64,000 nt of DNA from Rhodobacter sp. (GTDB taxonomy: Bacteria > Pseudomonadota > Alphaproteobacteria > Rhodobacterales > Rhodobacteraceae), in the NCBI GenBank assembly GCA_027484985.1, contig JAIXRW010000047.1, positions 1 to 64,000 on the forward strand, read 5' to 3'. Below the pieces are notes generated by a model that worked only from the letters and a program-made list of their open reading frames with translations, did not search any database and was not told where the DNA came from. This document shows positions 18,431 through 28,382 of the stretch, piece by piece. Every line of letters starts with the position of its first letter. The first letter of the stretch is position 1. The translations under genes and the position numbers were made by a program.

Positions 18431-19954
18431 ATGCGCCTGATCCTTGTCCTGGGCGACCAGCTCACCCCCGCCCTCTCGGCGCTCCGCCACGCCGATCCCG
18501 CCACCGACCTCGTCGTGATGGCCGAGGTGATGGCCGAAGGCACCTATGTCCCCCACCACCCGCAAAAGATCGCGCTGGTCCTCTCGGCCATGCGCCACTT
18601 CGCCCAGGACCTGCGCGCCGCAGGCTGGCGCCTCGCCTATACGCGGCTGGACGATCCCGAAAACACCCAGTCCATCACCGGCGAACTCCTCCGCCACGCC
18701 GCCCTGCACGGCGCGTCCGAAGTCATCGCCACCACCCCCGGCGAATGGCGGCTGATCCACGCGCTGCAAGACCTGCCCCTGCACGGCACGCTTCTGCCCG
18801 ATGACCGGTTCATCGCCTCTGATGCCGAATTTGCCGCCTGGGCCAAAGACCGCAAACAATTGCGGATGGAGTATTTCTACCGCGACATGCGCCGCAAGAC
18901 GGGCCTGATGATGGACGGGCCCGACCCCGCAGGCGGGCAGTGGAATTTCGATCACGACAACCGCAAACCCGCCAGACCCGACCTCCTGCGCGCCCGCCCC
19001 CCGCGCTTTGCCCCCGATGCGGTCACGGCCGAAGTGCTGGCCCTCGTCGCCGCCCGCTTCCCGCGCCATTTCGGGCGGGCCGAACCCTTCGGCTGGGCCG
19101 TCACCCGCGCCGATGCGCTGGCCGCGCTCGACCATTTCGCCACCCATGCCCTGCCGCGCTTTGGCGATGAACAGGATGCGATGCTCGCGGGCGATCCCAC
19201 CCTCAGCCACTCCCTGATCTCGCCCTATCTCAACCTCGGGCTTCTCACCCCGCTCGAAATCTGCCAGCGGGTCGAGGCGGAATGGCAGGCGGGCCGCGTG
19301 CCGATCAACGCCGCCGAAGGCTTTATCCGCCAGATCATCGGCTGGCGCGAATTCGTGCGCGGCATCTACATGCTGCAAGGCCCCGACTATACCAGCAATA
19401 ACACGCTCAACCATGCCCGCGCCCTGCCGCCGCTATACTGGGGCGCCCCCACGCGGATGAACTGCCTTTCGCACGCCGTGGCGCAAACCCGCGACATGGC
19501 CTATGCCCACCACATCCAGCGCCTCATGGTCACCGGCAATTTCGCCCTGCTGGCAGGGGTCGATCCCGCGCAGGTGCATGAATGGTATCTGTCGGTCTAT
19601 ATCGACGCCTTCGAATGGGTCGAAGCCCCCAACACCATCGGCATGTCGCAATGGGCCGATGGCGGGGTGGTCGGCTCGAAACCCTATGTCTCGTCCGGCG
19701 CCTATATCGACCGCATGTCCGATTACTGCGGTTCCTGCGCCTATTCGGTCAAAGAGAAAAAGGGCCCCAAGGCCTGCCCCTTCAACCTGCTCTACTGGCA
19801 TTTCCTGATCCGCCACCGCGGCCGGTTTGCCGCCAACCCCCGCATGGCCCAGATGTACCGCACATGGGACCGCATGGACGAAGCCCACCGCGCCGCCGTG
19901 CTGTCCGATGCCGATGCCGTCCTCGCCCGCCTCGACGCAGGCGATCCGGTCTGA
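18431..19954 (+). CDS. cryB: Iron-sulfur bacterial cryptochrome/(6-4) photolyase (CryB/PhrB type)
   Basis: From ATG 18431 the protein has 507 residues, typical for the FeS-BCP class. The N-terminal alpha/beta domain starts LILVLGDQLTPALSAL. The helical FAD domain includes EGFIRQIIGWREFVRGIY and EWVEAPNTIGMSQWADGG. The four cysteines that bind the [4Fe-4S] cluster in Agrobacterium PhrB are present: one in RMNCLSHAV and three in DYCGSCAYSV...KACPFN. It repairs (6-4) photoproducts with blue light and also acts as a photoreceptor in Rhodobacter; which role dominates here cannot be read. A CACAGG site precedes the ATG. Confidence 0.95.
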   Translation: MRLILVLGDQLTPALSALRHADPATDLVVMAEVMAEGTYVPHHPQKIALVLSAMRHFAQDLRAAGWRLAYTRLDDPENTQSITGELLRHAALHGASEVIATTPGEWRLIHALQDLPLHGTLLPDDRFIASDAEFAAWAKDRKQLRMEYFYRDMRRKTGLMMDGPDPAGGQWNFDHDNRKPARPDLLRARPPRFAPDAVTAEVLALVAARFPRHFGRAEPFGWAVTRADALAALDHFATHALPRFGDEQDAMLAGDPTLSHSLISPYLNLGLLTPLEICQRVEAEWQAGRVPINAAEGFIRQIIGWREFVRGIYMLQGPDYTSNNTLNHARALPPLYWGAPTRMNCLSHAVAQTRDMAYAHHIQRLMVTGNFALLAGVDPAQVHEWYLSVYIDAFEWVEAPNTIGMSQWADGGVVGSKPYVSSGAYIDRMSDYCGSCAYSVKEKKGPKACPFNLLYWHFLIRHRGRFAANPRMAQMYRTWDRMDEAHRAAVLSDADAVLARLDAGDPV

Positions 19955-20029
19955 CCCGCCCACGATTTCTGATGAAAAACCCCGCACGACGCCCCGCGCT
20001 GCGCCCGCATCCGCCGTGGGCAAGACGAG

Positions 20030-20122
20030 TATTTGGGCCAAGGGTGAAACAGTATCACTTTCACACTGGCCCAAATATCCCGGGGGGAAATCGGCCTTGG
20101 CCGATTGGGGGGCTGGCCCCCC
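20030..20122. terminator. Compound hairpins between the photolyase and MORN genes
   Basis: Positions 20030-20040 pair with 20067-20077 (TATTTGGGCCA arm, 11 bp) and an inner stem pairs 20044-20049 with 20059-20064. Further hairpins are 20089-20096/20099-20106 and 20107-20112/20117-20122 (GGGGGG/CCCCCC). They lie between convergent genes, so a two-way terminator role is likely. The first element contains the CCCAAATATCC core repeated elsewhere. Confidence 0.65.
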
Positions 20123-20189
20123 TTCCTTTGTGCCACTGAACGCGGGGCGCGAAATTTCGCGGAAAACGCGCGCTCGCCGCAGGCCGACC

Positions 20190-21653
20190 CTATTCCGCAG
20201 GCTTGGGATCGGCGGGTTTCTCGGCCTCGGCAGGCACCGCTTCGGGCGCCTCGACCAGAATCCCGTTCAGCCATTCCCCCTCGGCCACATCGCCGCTCTT
20301 ATAGGTCAGCTTGCCCTTGCCCTGCCGCTTGCCCTTGGCAAAGGCCCCCTCATAGCGGTCGCCGCTGGCATAAAGCGCAATGCCCTCACCCTCGATCTCG
20401 CCCGCCACCCAATCGCCGGTATAGCTGAACCCGTCGGGCATGGTCAGCCGCCCCTTGCCCTGCCGCTGGCCCGCACGGAACTCGCCCGCATAGACCGACC
20501 CGTCGGCATAGACCGCGCGCCCGAACCCTTCGCGCAATCCGGCTTTCCACTGGCCGCGATAGGCATAGCCATCGGCAAAGGTGATCGCCCCGATCCCCTC
20601 GGGCCGCGCCGCGACGAACCGCCCCTCATAGACCGACCCGTCCGCATAGGACGCGCGCCCCTGCCCGCCGATCACACCGCCCGTCCAGTCCCCGTCATAG
20701 CTCGACCCGTCGGGATAGGTGATCTTGCCCCGCCCCTCGGGCCGGTCATCCGCCAGATTGCCCAGATAGACCGAACCATCCGGATAGGTCAGCTTGCCCG
20801 TCCCGCGCAGATGCCCGTCCACCCAGACCCCTTCGAACAGATAGCCATCCCTGGAACGGAACGTGCCCTTGCCATTGCGCGTGTCGCCCGCATAGGCCCC
20901 CTCATACACATCGCCCGAGGCATAGGTCAGCTTGCCGATGCCCTGCTTCTGGCCTTCGACGAATTGCCCTTCGTAAACATCGCCATTCTTCTGCACCAGC
21001 CTGCCGGTGCCGTGGATCTGCCCCGCCTTCCAGTCACCCACATAGGTCAGCCCCTCGGGCAGGGTCAGCGTGCCCTTGCCCTCGCGCAGACCTGCCTTCA
21101 GCGCGCCGTCATAGACCGCGCCATCCGGATAGGTGATCTTGCCCAGCCCCTCCTTTTCGCCCGCCACCCAGTCGCCTTCGTAACGATACCCGCCGGGTCC
21201 GGCCAGAACGCCCTTGCCCTGCTGCTTTCCATCGACAAAGGCGCCGGTATAGACCGATCCGTCGGCATAGCGCGCCACGCCCTCGCCCTCGATCCGCCCG
21301 TCCTTCCACATGCCCTCGTAATAGGCCCCGTCGGCATAGGTGATCTTGCCCTTGCCCTCGGGCTTGCCCGCGGCAAAGGCCCCCTCATAGACCGACCCGT
21401 TGGGATAGGTGGCGCGGCCCTGACCGCGAATCTCGCCCGCGACCCAGTCGCCCACATATTCAAAGCCGTTCACCAGCCGGTAGGTGCCGGTTCCGTCCTG
21501 CAAGCCGTCCTTGAACGTGCCTTCATAGACCGAACCGTCCTCGTATTGCTTGGTGACGATCTCGCCCGCGCCCTGTGCCGATGCCGCCTGCGGCCCGCCC
21601 ATCGCCAGACCCAGCGCCACCAGCCCCGCCGCCTGCCACTGCCGCCGCATCAT
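20190..21653 (-). CDS. Exported MORN-repeat protein with 19 repeats
   Basis: From the tandem ATGs at 21653/21650 the protein has 487 residues. It begins with a signal peptide (MMRRQWQAAGLVALGLAMG, cleavage near ASAQG), then 19 consecutive 23-residue MORN repeats of the form YxDGSVYEGxFxxGxxxGxGxxx (about 30-465), then a short acidic/Pro-Ala tail ending in KPAE. MORN arrays form long twisted beta sheets and often bind lipid or act as scaffolds. Here the signal peptide places it in the periplasm or at the surface. AGGGACGG precedes the start. The function is unknown. The 69-nt DNA periodicity makes it prone to repeat-number change. Confidence 0.88.
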   Translation of the reverse strand: MMRRQWQAAGLVALGLAMGGPQAASAQGAGEIVTKQYEDGSVYEGTFKDGLQDGTGTYRLVNGFEYVGDWVAGEIRGQGRATYPNGSVYEGAFAAGKPEGKGKITYADGAYYEGMWKDGRIEGEGVARYADGSVYTGAFVDGKQQGKGVLAGPGGYRYEGDWVAGEKEGLGKITYPDGAVYDGALKAGLREGKGTLTLPEGLTYVGDWKAGQIHGTGRLVQKNGDVYEGQFVEGQKQGIGKLTYASGDVYEGAYAGDTRNGKGTFRSRDGYLFEGVWVDGHLRGTGKLTYPDGSVYLGNLADDRPEGRGKITYPDGSSYDGDWTGGVIGGQGRASYADGSVYEGRFVAARPEGIGAITFADGYAYRGQWKAGLREGFGRAVYADGSVYAGEFRAGQRQGKGRLTMPDGFSYTGDWVAGEIEGEGIALYASGDRYEGAFAKGKRQGKGKLTYKSGDVAEGEWLNGILVEAPEAVPAEAEKPADPKPAE

Positions 21654-21801
21654 GCCCGTCCCGTCCCTGTCATGTTGACCAGACCCTAGCCGCGCCCATG
21701 GGGGCGGGCAAGCGCCGTGGCACGCAATCGGCGGCAGCGAACCTTTCCCTTCCCCCCGCCACGGGCTAGAACCTTGCCAACCCCGCGCAAAGGACGATCC
21801 G

Positions 21802-23463
21802 ATGGCCGCCGATACCTTCCGCCTGACGCTGGCGCAACTGAACCCCACCCTGGGGGCGATTGCCGCCAATGCCGCGCTGGCGCGGGGGGTGTGGGAACAG
21901 GCCCGCGCCGCAGGCAGCGACATGGCCGCCCTGACCGAGATGTTCATCACCGGCTACCAGACGCAGGACCTGATCCTGAAACCCGCCTTCGTGCGCGATG
22001 CCATGGCCGCCATCGAAACGCTGGCGAAAGACTGCGCCGATGGCCCCGCCCTCGGCATCGGCGGGCCGTGCCTGCGCGATGGCAAACTGTTCAACGCCTA
22101 TTACATCCTTCACGGCGGCCGCATCACCGCAACCGTGCTGAAACACCACCTGCCGAACGATGGCGTGTTCGACGAAAAGCGCCTTTTCATCCCCGCCGAT
22201 GTGCATGGCCCTTACGTGGTGAACGGCGTCCGCATCGGCACCCCGATTTGCGAGGATAGCTGGCACCCCGACGTGGCCGAGACCTTGGCCGAAACGGGGG
22301 CCGAGATTCTGCTCGTGCCCAATGGCAGCCCCTATCACCGCGGCAAGCCCAACCTGCGGCTCAACCTCATGGTGGCCCGCGTGGTCGAAACCGGCCTGCC
22401 GCTGGTTTACCTCAACATGACCGGCGGGCAGGACGATCAGGTGTTCGACGGCTGCTCCATGGTGCTGAACCCCGGCGGGCAACTCGCGGTGCAAATGCCG
22501 CAATTCGACGATTGCGTCGAACATGTCACCTTCACCCGCACCCCCGATGGCTGGCGCGCGATGACCGGCACCCGCGCCGCCGTCCCCCCCGTGGCCGAGG
22601 CTGACTATCGCGCCATGACCATCGGCCTGCACGATTACCTCGCGAAATCCGGCTTCAAGAAGGTCGTGCTCGGCCTGTCGGGCGGCATCGACTCGGCGCT
22701 GGTCGCCACCATCGCCGCCGATGCACTGGGACCCGAAAACGTGCATTGCGTCATGCTGCCCTCGCGCTTCACCTCGGCCTCGTCGCTGGACGATGCCGAA
22801 GCCGTGGCCCGCGCCCTTGGCTGCCGCCTCGACACCATCCCCATCACCGGCCCGCAAGGGGCGGTGGGCGAAGCCCTCGCCCCGCTGTTCGCCGGAACCG
22901 AACCCGGCATCACCGAGGAAAACATCCAGTCCCGCCTGCGCGGCCTTCTCCTCATGGCGCTGTCGAACAAATTCGGCGCGATGCTGCTGACCACCGGCAA
23001 CAAGTCCGAGGTCGCGGTCGGCTATTGCACGATCTACGGCGACATGAACGGCGGCTACAACCCGATCAAGGACCTGTGGAAAACCCGCGTGTTCGACACC
23101 TGCCGCTGGCGCAACGCCAACCACCGCCCCTGGATGAAGGCCCCCGCGGGAGAGGTGATCCCCGCCAACGTCATCGACAAACCCCCCAGCGCCGAACTGC
23201 GCGAAAACCAGCGCGACGATGACAGCCTTCCCCCCTATCCGGTGCTCGACGCCATCCTCGAAGGCTTGGTTGAAAAGGAACTGTCGGTGGCCGAGGTTGT
23301 GGCCCAAGGCTTCGACCTTGCCACCGTCAAACGGGTGGAAAGCCTGCTCTACACCAGCGAATGGAAACGCTTCCAATCCGCCCCCGGCGTGCGGCTGACG
23401 CAAAAGGCCTTCTGGCTCGACCGCCGCTACCCGATGGTCAACCGCTGGCGCGACAACGGCTAG
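21802..23463 (+). CDS. nadE: Glutamine-dependent NAD+ synthetase
   Basis: The protein has 553 residues, two domains. The N-terminal nitrilase-like glutaminase has the Glu-Lys-Cys triad in LTEMFITGY, VLKHHLPNDGVFDE and GTPICEDSW (Cys about 150). The C-terminal ATP-pyrophosphatase/NAD synthase domain has the P-loop GLSGGIDSALVA and TTGNKSEVAVGY. It amidates deamido-NAD with glutamine-derived ammonia. The start is ATG 21802. It stands alone, divergent from the MORN gene and convergent with gcvP. Confidence 0.97.
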   Translation: MAADTFRLTLAQLNPTLGAIAANAALARGVWEQARAAGSDMAALTEMFITGYQTQDLILKPAFVRDAMAAIETLAKDCADGPALGIGGPCLRDGKLFNAYYILHGGRITATVLKHHLPNDGVFDEKRLFIPADVHGPYVVNGVRIGTPICEDSWHPDVAETLAETGAEILLVPNGSPYHRGKPNLRLNLMVARVVETGLPLVYLNMTGGQDDQVFDGCSMVLNPGGQLAVQMPQFDDCVEHVTFTRTPDGWRAMTGTRAAVPPVAEADYRAMTIGLHDYLAKSGFKKVVLGLSGGIDSALVATIAADALGPENVHCVMLPSRFTSASSLDDAEAVARALGCRLDTIPITGPQGAVGEALAPLFAGTEPGITEENIQSRLRGLLLMALSNKFGAMLLTTGNKSEVAVGYCTIYGDMNGGYNPIKDLWKTRVFDTCRWRNANHRPWMKAPAGEVIPANVIDKPPSAELRENQRDDDSLPPYPVLDAILEGLVEKELSVAEVVAQGFDLATVKRVESLLYTSEWKRFQSAPGVRLTQKAFWLDRRYPMVNRWRDNG

Positions 23464-23487
23464 CGCCGCGTTGGCGCAAACCGGCAG

Positions 23488-23542
23488 GGGGGCACGGACC
23501 CCCGCACCCCAAACGGACTGTCATCCCCGCGAAAGCGGGGAT
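23488..23542. terminator. Hairpins between nadE and gcvP
   Basis: GGGGG (23488-23492) pairs with CCCCC (23499-23503) shortly after the nadE stop. ATCCCCGC (23523-23530) pairs with GCGGGGAT (23535-23542) over a GAAA tetraloop. The second hairpin belongs to a dispersed family also seen at 40869-40888 and 41167-41186. Confidence 0.55.
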
Positions 23543-23622
23543 CTCTCCCCGCCTTCCCGTTTCCTAACAAACCCTCAACGCAGCGATTCAATCGTCTGCA
23601 TCAGTTGTGCATGCCCTAACCC

Positions 23623-26460
23623 CTACTCCGCCGCCTGTGCATAGGCCTCGACCGGCGGGCAGGTGCAGATCAGGTTACGGTCGCCGAACACGTTATCGAC
23701 CCGCCCGACAGGCGGCCAATACTTGTCCACACGGAACGCCCCGGGCGGGAAGCAGCCCTGCTCGCGCGGGTATTTCCGCGTCCAGTCGGCCACCAGATCC
23801 TCGACCGTGTGGGGCGCATGGCGCAAGGGGCTATCTTCGGCAGAAATCTCACCGTTTTCAACGGCTTGGATTTCCGCACGGATCGCCAGAAGCGCGGTGA
23901 TGAAGCGGTCAATCTCGGCCTTCGTCTCGCTTTCCGTGGGCTCCACCATCAGCGTTCCCGCCACCGGCCAGCTCATCGTGGGCGCATGGAACCCGTTATC
24001 GACCAGACGCTTGGCGATATCATCCACCGTCACGCCCGCTTCCGCAAATGGCCGCGTATCCAGAATGCACTCATGCGCCACCCGCCCGCGGTTCCCCATG
24101 AACAGAATGTCATAGCTTCCCGCCAACCGCGCCGCGATATAATTGGCGTTCAAGATCGCCACCCGCGTCGCCTGCGTCAGACCCGCGCCGCCCATCATCA
24201 GGCAATAGGCCCATGAAATCAGCAGGATGCTCGCGCTGCCATAGGGGGCGGCACTGACGGCACCGTCGGTTCCCGCCTCGGGGTGGCCTGGCAGGAACGG
24301 CGCCAGATGCGCCTTCACGCCAATCGGCCCCATGCCCGGCCCCCCGCCGCCATGCGGAATGGCAAAGGTCTTGTGCAGGTTCAAATGGCTCACATCGCTG
24401 CCAATCTCGCCCGGTTTCACCAGCCCGACCAGCGCGTTCATATTCGCACCGTCAAGGTAAACCTGCCCGCCATGGTCATGCGTGATCTTGCAAATCTCGC
24501 GCACGGTTTCCTCGAACACCCCGTGGGTGGACGGATAGGTAATCATGCAGGCCGCCAGATTTTCCCCTGCCTCTTCAGCCTTTTGGCGGAAATCATCCAG
24601 ATCCACATCCCCGTTCGGGGCCGATTTCACCACCACAACCTGCATCCCCGCCATCTGCGCGCTGGCAGGGTTCGTGCCATGGGCCGAAACCGGAATCAGG
24701 CAGATGTTGCGGTGCGTATCCCCCTGCGCACGGTGATAGGCCTGAATGGTAAGAAGTCCGGCATATTCTCCCTGTGCACCGCTATTGGGCTGCATGGAGA
24801 ACGCATCATACCCCGTCACCTCGCACAGCTTTTGCGTCAGATCCTCGATCGCCTCGCGATAGCCTGCGGCTTGGTCGGCAGGCGCGAACGGATGCAGGCT
24901 GCCGAATTCGGGCCAGGTGATGGGCATCATCTCGGCCGCCGCGTTCAGCTTCATGGTGCAAGACCCCAGCGGAATCATCGCACGGTCCAGCGCAAGGTCG
25001 CGGTCCGACAGGCGGCGCATGTAGCGCATCATCTCGGATTCCGCGCGGTTCATGTGGAACACGGGATGGGTCAGATAGTCGGTTTCCCGCAGCATCGCTT
25101 CGGGGAAACCCAGTTGCGCGCGGTGCGGCGGCACGCCGTCGATGCCAAAGGCCTGCAGCACGCGGATCAGCACCTTTTCGTCGGTCGTCTCGTCAAGGCT
25201 GATGCCCACGCGGTCATTGCCGATCTTGCGGAAATTCAGCCCTTCGTGGCGGGCAGCGGCCAGAATGCCCGCCTGACCCACGCCCACCTCGACCGTGATC
25301 GTGTCGAAAAACGCTTTGGGCGATACCTTCGCCCCCGCCGCCTTGAGCGCCCGCGCCAGACGGTTGGTCAGGAAATGCACGCGCTCGGCAATCGCCCGCA
25401 ACCCCTTGGGCCCGTGGAACACCGCATAGAAACCGGCCATCACCGCCAGCAGCGCCTGCGCGGTGCAAACGTTGCTGGTGGCCTTCTCTCGGCGGATATG
25501 CTGTTCGCGGGTCTGCAACGAAAGGCGATAGGCCTTGTTGCCCCGCGCATCGATGGAAACCCCGACAATCCGCCCGGGCATGGCGCGTTTCATATCGTCC
25601 TTGCAGGCCATAAAGGCGGCATGCGGCCCGCCATAGCCCATCGGCACGCCAAAGCGCTGCGAAGACCCGATGGCAATATCGGCCCCCATCGCGCCCGGTT
25701 CTTTCAAAAGTGTTAACGCCAGCAGGTCGGTCGCCACGATAGCAACCGCCTTCGCCGCGTGCAGCGCGGAAATTTCCTTTGTAAAATCAGTCACATGGCC
25801 AAAGGTGCCGGGGTATTGGAAAATTCCGCCGAAAACCTTTTCCGCCTCCATCCCCTCTGGCGCGCCCACGATCACCTCGATGCCCAGCGGCAGGGCGCGG
25901 GTTTTGATCACCGCGATGGTTTGCGGGTGGCAGCCATGATCGACAAAGAACCCCCGCGCCTTTGACTTTGCTACCCGTTCCGCCATGGCCATCGCCTCGG
26001 CCGCAGCGGTCGCCTCGTCCAGCAGGCTGGCATTGGCGACGGGCAGGCCCGTCAGGTCGGCCACCATGGTCTGGTAATTCAGCAGCGCCTCAAGCCGCCC
26101 TTGGGCGATTTCGGGCTGATAGGGGGTATAGGCCGTGTACCACGCCGGATTTTCAAGGATATTGCGCTGAATCGCAGGCGGCGTGACGGTGCCGTAATAG
26201 CCCTGCCCGATCAGGCTGGTCATCACCGTATTCCGCGCCGCCACCGCCCGCATCCGCGCCAGCAATTCATGCTCGGACAACGGCGCCCAGCCCAGCGGGA
26301 CCGACTGACGGATCGATTTCGGCACGGTCTGGTCGATCAATTCGTCCAGACTGGCCACGCCAACGGCTTTCAGCATCTCGTCCATCTCGGCGGGCGAGGG
26401 GCCGATATGGCGGCGGTTGGCGAAATCATAGGGATTGTAGTCAACGGGGGTAAAGGCCAT
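23623..26460 (-). CDS. gcvP: Glycine dehydrogenase (aminomethyl-transferring), glycine cleavage P-protein
   Basis: The protein has 945 residues, the length of the single-chain homodimeric P-protein. It begins [25 protein letters not shown] sequence and has the PLP lysine in [17 protein letters not shown] (about residue 693). It decarboxylates glycine and loads the aminomethyl group on the lipoyl arm of GcvH. ATG 26460 is chosen; upstream in-frame codons are the hairpin region. It is third in gcvT-gcvH-gcvP. A double hairpin stands in front, which may lower gcvP expression relative to gcvTH. Confidence 0.98.
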   Translation of the reverse strand: MAFTPVDYNPYDFANRRHIGPSPAEMDEMLKAVGVASLDELIDQTVPKSIRQSVPLGWAPLSEHELLARMRAVAARNTVMTSLIGQGYYGTVTPPAIQRNILENPAWYTAYTPYQPEIAQGRLEALLNYQTMVADLTGLPVANASLLDEATAAAEAMAMAERVAKSKARGFFVDHGCHPQTIAVIKTRALPLGIEVIVGAPEGMEAEKVFGGIFQYPGTFGHVTDFTKEISALHAAKAVAIVATDLLALTLLKEPGAMGADIAIGSSQRFGVPMGYGGPHAAFMACKDDMKRAMPGRIVGVSIDARGNKAYRLSLQTREQHIRREKATSNVCTAQALLAVMAGFYAVFHGPKGLRAIAERVHFLTNRLARALKAAGAKVSPKAFFDTITVEVGVGQAGILAAARHEGLNFRKIGNDRVGISLDETTDEKVLIRVLQAFGIDGVPPHRAQLGFPEAMLRETDYLTHPVFHMNRAESEMMRYMRRLSDRDLALDRAMIPLGSCTMKLNAAAEMMPITWPEFGSLHPFAPADQAAGYREAIEDLTQKLCEVTGYDAFSMQPNSGAQGEYAGLLTIQAYHRAQGDTHRNICLIPVSAHGTNPASAQMAGMQVVVVKSAPNGDVDLDDFRQKAEEAGENLAACMITYPSTHGVFEETVREICKITHDHGGQVYLDGANMNALVGLVKPGEIGSDVSHLNLHKTFAIPHGGGGPGMGPIGVKAHLAPFLPGHPEAGTDGAVSAAPYGSASILLISWAYCLMMGGAGLTQATRVAILNANYIAARLAGSYDILFMGNRGRVAHECILDTRPFAEAGVTVDDIAKRLVDNGFHAPTMSWPVAGTLMVEPTESETKAEIDRFITALLAIRAEIQAVENGEISAEDSPLRHAPHTVEDLVADWTRKYPREQGCFPPGAFRVDKYWPPVGRVDNVFGDRNLICTCPPVEAYAQAAE

Positions 26461-26510
26461 GGCGCGGGATTCCTTGGGGTTTTCCTTGTGGGCGCGGGGG
26501 TCGCGCCCAC

Positions 26511-26555
26511 AAAATCCTTCAAAGGATTTTTGCAAATTTCTTGAAAGAAATTTGC
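26511..26555 (-). terminator. Double hairpin inside the gcv operon, between gcvH and gcvP
   Basis: AAAATCCTT (26511-26519) pairs with 26522-26530, and 26532-26542 pairs with 26545-26555 (11 bp). It resembles the double hairpin at 6990-7036, including the TTGCTCGGA junction. Inside an operon it could be a partial terminator or an mRNA-stability element. Confidence 0.6.
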
Positions 26556-26569
26556 TCGGATTCAGCCGT

Positions 26570-26929
26570 TTAGCCGATCAGATCGTTGTATTCGTCTTCG
26601 TCCATGAACTGGTCGAGCACGGCCAGATCATCGACCTTGATCTTGAAGAACCACGCCGCACCCAGCGGGTCGTCGTTCACCAGGCCGGGCGCATCGACCA
26701 GCTTGGCGTTCACCTCGACAATCTCGCCATCCACAGGGGCAAGGATATCGGACGCGGCCTTGACGCTTTCGATCACCACCACCTCGTCGCCCGATGCGAC
26801 CATGGTTTCGGTTTCCGGCAGCTCGACGAACACCACATCGCCCAGCTGGGTGGCGGCATGTTCGGTGATGCCGACGACGATCAGATCGCCTTCGACCCGC
26901 AGCCATTCGTGATCTTCGGTGTATTTCAT
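26570..26929 (-). CDS. gcvH: Glycine cleavage system H-protein
   Basis: The protein has 119 residues. The lipoylated lysine is K57 in [10 protein letters not shown], and the N-terminus reads [14 protein letters not shown] as in typical GcvH. It shuttles the aminomethyl group between P-, T- and L-proteins. ATG 26929 has GAGGACCT 4 nt upstream and lies 9 bp after the gcvT stop, so the two are co-translated. Confidence 0.98.
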   Translation of the reverse strand: MKYTEDHEWLRVEGDLIVVGITEHAATQLGDVVFVELPETETMVASGDEVVVIESVKAASDILAPVDGEIVEVNAKLVDAPGLVNDDPLGAAWFFKIKVDDLAVLDQFMDEDEYNDLIG

Positions 26930-26938
26930 ATCAGGTCC

Positions 26939-28066
26939 TCAGCGCTTGTAGGATGTCGGATGGAACGGCAATTCGCAGACAGTGACGGGCAGGCGTTTCC
27001 CGCGTACCTCGCCCATCAGGACTGTCCCGATGGCGGCATTTGACCGCAGCACATAGCCCATAGCAACTGGGGCTTCGACCGAGGGGCTGAACCCGCCCGA
27101 GGTGACGCTGCCGACAGGATCGCCGCTTTGTGTGAAAAGTTCGGTGCCTTCGCGCATCGGGGCGCGGGTTTCGGGGCGTAGGCCGACGCGTTGGCGCGTG
27201 GGGCCGCTGGCCAGTTCGGTCAGGATGCGGGCGGCACCGGGGAAGCCGCCTTGGCGGGCGCCGCCGGTGCGGCGGGATTTCTGGGTCGCCCAGGTCAGCG
27301 CGGCCTCGACCGGGCTGGTGGTGGTGTCGATGTCGTGGCCGTAGAGGCAAAGACCCGCTTCCAGCCGCAGGCTGTCACGGGCGCCGAGGCCGATGGGCAG
27401 CACTTCGGGTTCGGCCAGAAGCGCCTTGGCGAAGGGTTCGGCTTCGGGGTCGGGAAGCGAGATTTCGAAGCCGTCCTCGCCCGTATAGCCGGAACGGGAA
27501 ATCCAAAGCTCCACGCCGTTCCAGACGGGGCGGGCGACATCCATGAAACGCATGGTGGCGGTTTCGGGGATCAGGCGGGCCAGCACATCGCCCGCCTTCG
27601 GGCCTTGAAGCGCCAGAAGTGCCCTGTTTTCAACGTATTGCACATCGGCCACCGCCCCCAGATGCGCCTGCATATGGGCGACATCGGCCTCTTTGCAGGC
27701 GGCGTTGACGACGACGAAGAAATGGTCGCCGCGGTTGGCGAACATCAGGTCGTCAAGGATGCCGCCTGCATCGTTGGTGAACAGGCCATAGCGTTGCCGT
27801 CCCTGCGCCAGACCTGCCACATCGACGGGCATCATCGCCTCGAAGGCGAGGGCCAGCGCGGCCATGCCGGTCTTGGGGCGCAGGATCACCTGACCCATAT
27901 GGCTGACATCGAACAGGCCTGCCGCGCTGCGGGTGTGGAGGTGTTCCTTCATCACGCCGGCGGGGTATTGGACCGGCATTTCGTAGCCCGCAAAGGGCAC
28001 CATCTTGCCGCCCAAGGCGGTGTGAAGGTCGTGCAGACCCAGACGTTTCAGCTTTGGATCGGACAA
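26939..28066 (-). CDS. gcvT: Glycine cleavage system aminomethyltransferase (T-protein)
   Basis: From TTG 28066 the protein has 375 residues, the usual T-protein length, starting LSDPKLKRLGLHDLH, followed by GGKMVPFAGYEMPVQYPAGV. It transfers the methylene unit to tetrahydrofolate and releases ammonia. I prefer the TTG because GGGGGAG lies 4-8 nt upstream and the N-terminus then matches the family. An in-frame ATG at 28135, also with a good GAGGGGG site, would add 23 residues encoded by the riboswitch expression region. A tandem glycine riboswitch lies directly upstream. Confidence 0.95.
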   Translation of the reverse strand: MSDPKLKRLGLHDLHTALGGKMVPFAGYEMPVQYPAGVMKEHLHTRSAAGLFDVSHMGQVILRPKTGMAALALAFEAMMPVDVAGLAQGRQRYGLFTNDAGGILDDLMFANRGDHFFVVVNAACKEADVAHMQAHLGAVADVQYVENRALLALQGPKAGDVLARLIPETATMRFMDVARPVWNGVELWISRSGYTGEDGFEISLPDPEAEPFAKALLAEPEVLPIGLGARDSLRLEAGLCLYGHDIDTTTSPVEAALTWATQKSRRTGGARQGGFPGAARILTELASGPTRQRVGLRPETRAPMREGTELFTQSGDPVGSVTSGGFSPSVEAPVAMGYVLRSNAAIGTVLMGEVRGKRLPVTVCELPFHPTSYKR

Positions 28067-28140
28067 GCCGCTCCCCCTTCCAAAGCCGGATTTGGACAAC
28101 AGACCGGCACCGTTCCGGCAGGATGATCCTGCCATGCGAT

Positions 28141-28308
28141 GCCCCCTCTGTCCTTGCCCCGACGGGGCGCCTGAGATCGTTATCCCTTCGGCGGGCCGGT
28201 AAGGGCCACTCTCCAGAGTCCTTGGTCAGAAACGGTCCCTTGCGCCTGAGAGTTTACCGGGGCGGTTGCTCCTTCGGCACCGGCTGCATGCAACCGGATT
28301 CTCCCGAA
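28141..28308 (-). promoter_or_regulatory. Tandem glycine riboswitch (gcvT element)
   Basis: Two consecutive aptamers on the minus strand show the conserved class features. Aptamer 1 (about 28215-28308) has GGGAGA, CCGAAGGAGCAA, CTCTCAGGCGCAAGGACCG. Aptamer 2 (about 28141-28225) has CTCTGGAGAG, CCGAAGGGATAACGAT, CTCAGGCGCC and AAGGACAGAG. Glycine binding normally turns gcv expression on. The downstream hairpin at about 28120-28136 (GGCAGGA/TCCTGCC) and the gcvT start region probably form the expression platform. Confidence 0.95.
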
Positions 28309-28322
28309 TCTGATGTAGAAAG

Positions 28323-28351
28323 GGTTAACCCGCGCGGTAATGTTCTGGCAA
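28323..28351 (-). promoter_or_regulatory. Candidate promoter of the gcv operon
   Basis: Minus-strand TTGCCA (28346-28351), 17-nt spacer, TTAACC (28323-28328), about 15 nt before the first riboswitch aptamer, the expected position for transcription to include both aptamers. Confidence 0.5.
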
Positions 28352-28382
28352 GGTATTTATGGATACCGTTGTATGCAGAACG

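Noticed and set aside
19827..21689. 620-codon open frame on the plus strand across the MORN gene
   Set aside because: It is the antisense shadow of a 69-nt repeat: a frame without stops in one repeat unit stays open in all. The minus-strand product has a signal peptide and clean MORN repeats.
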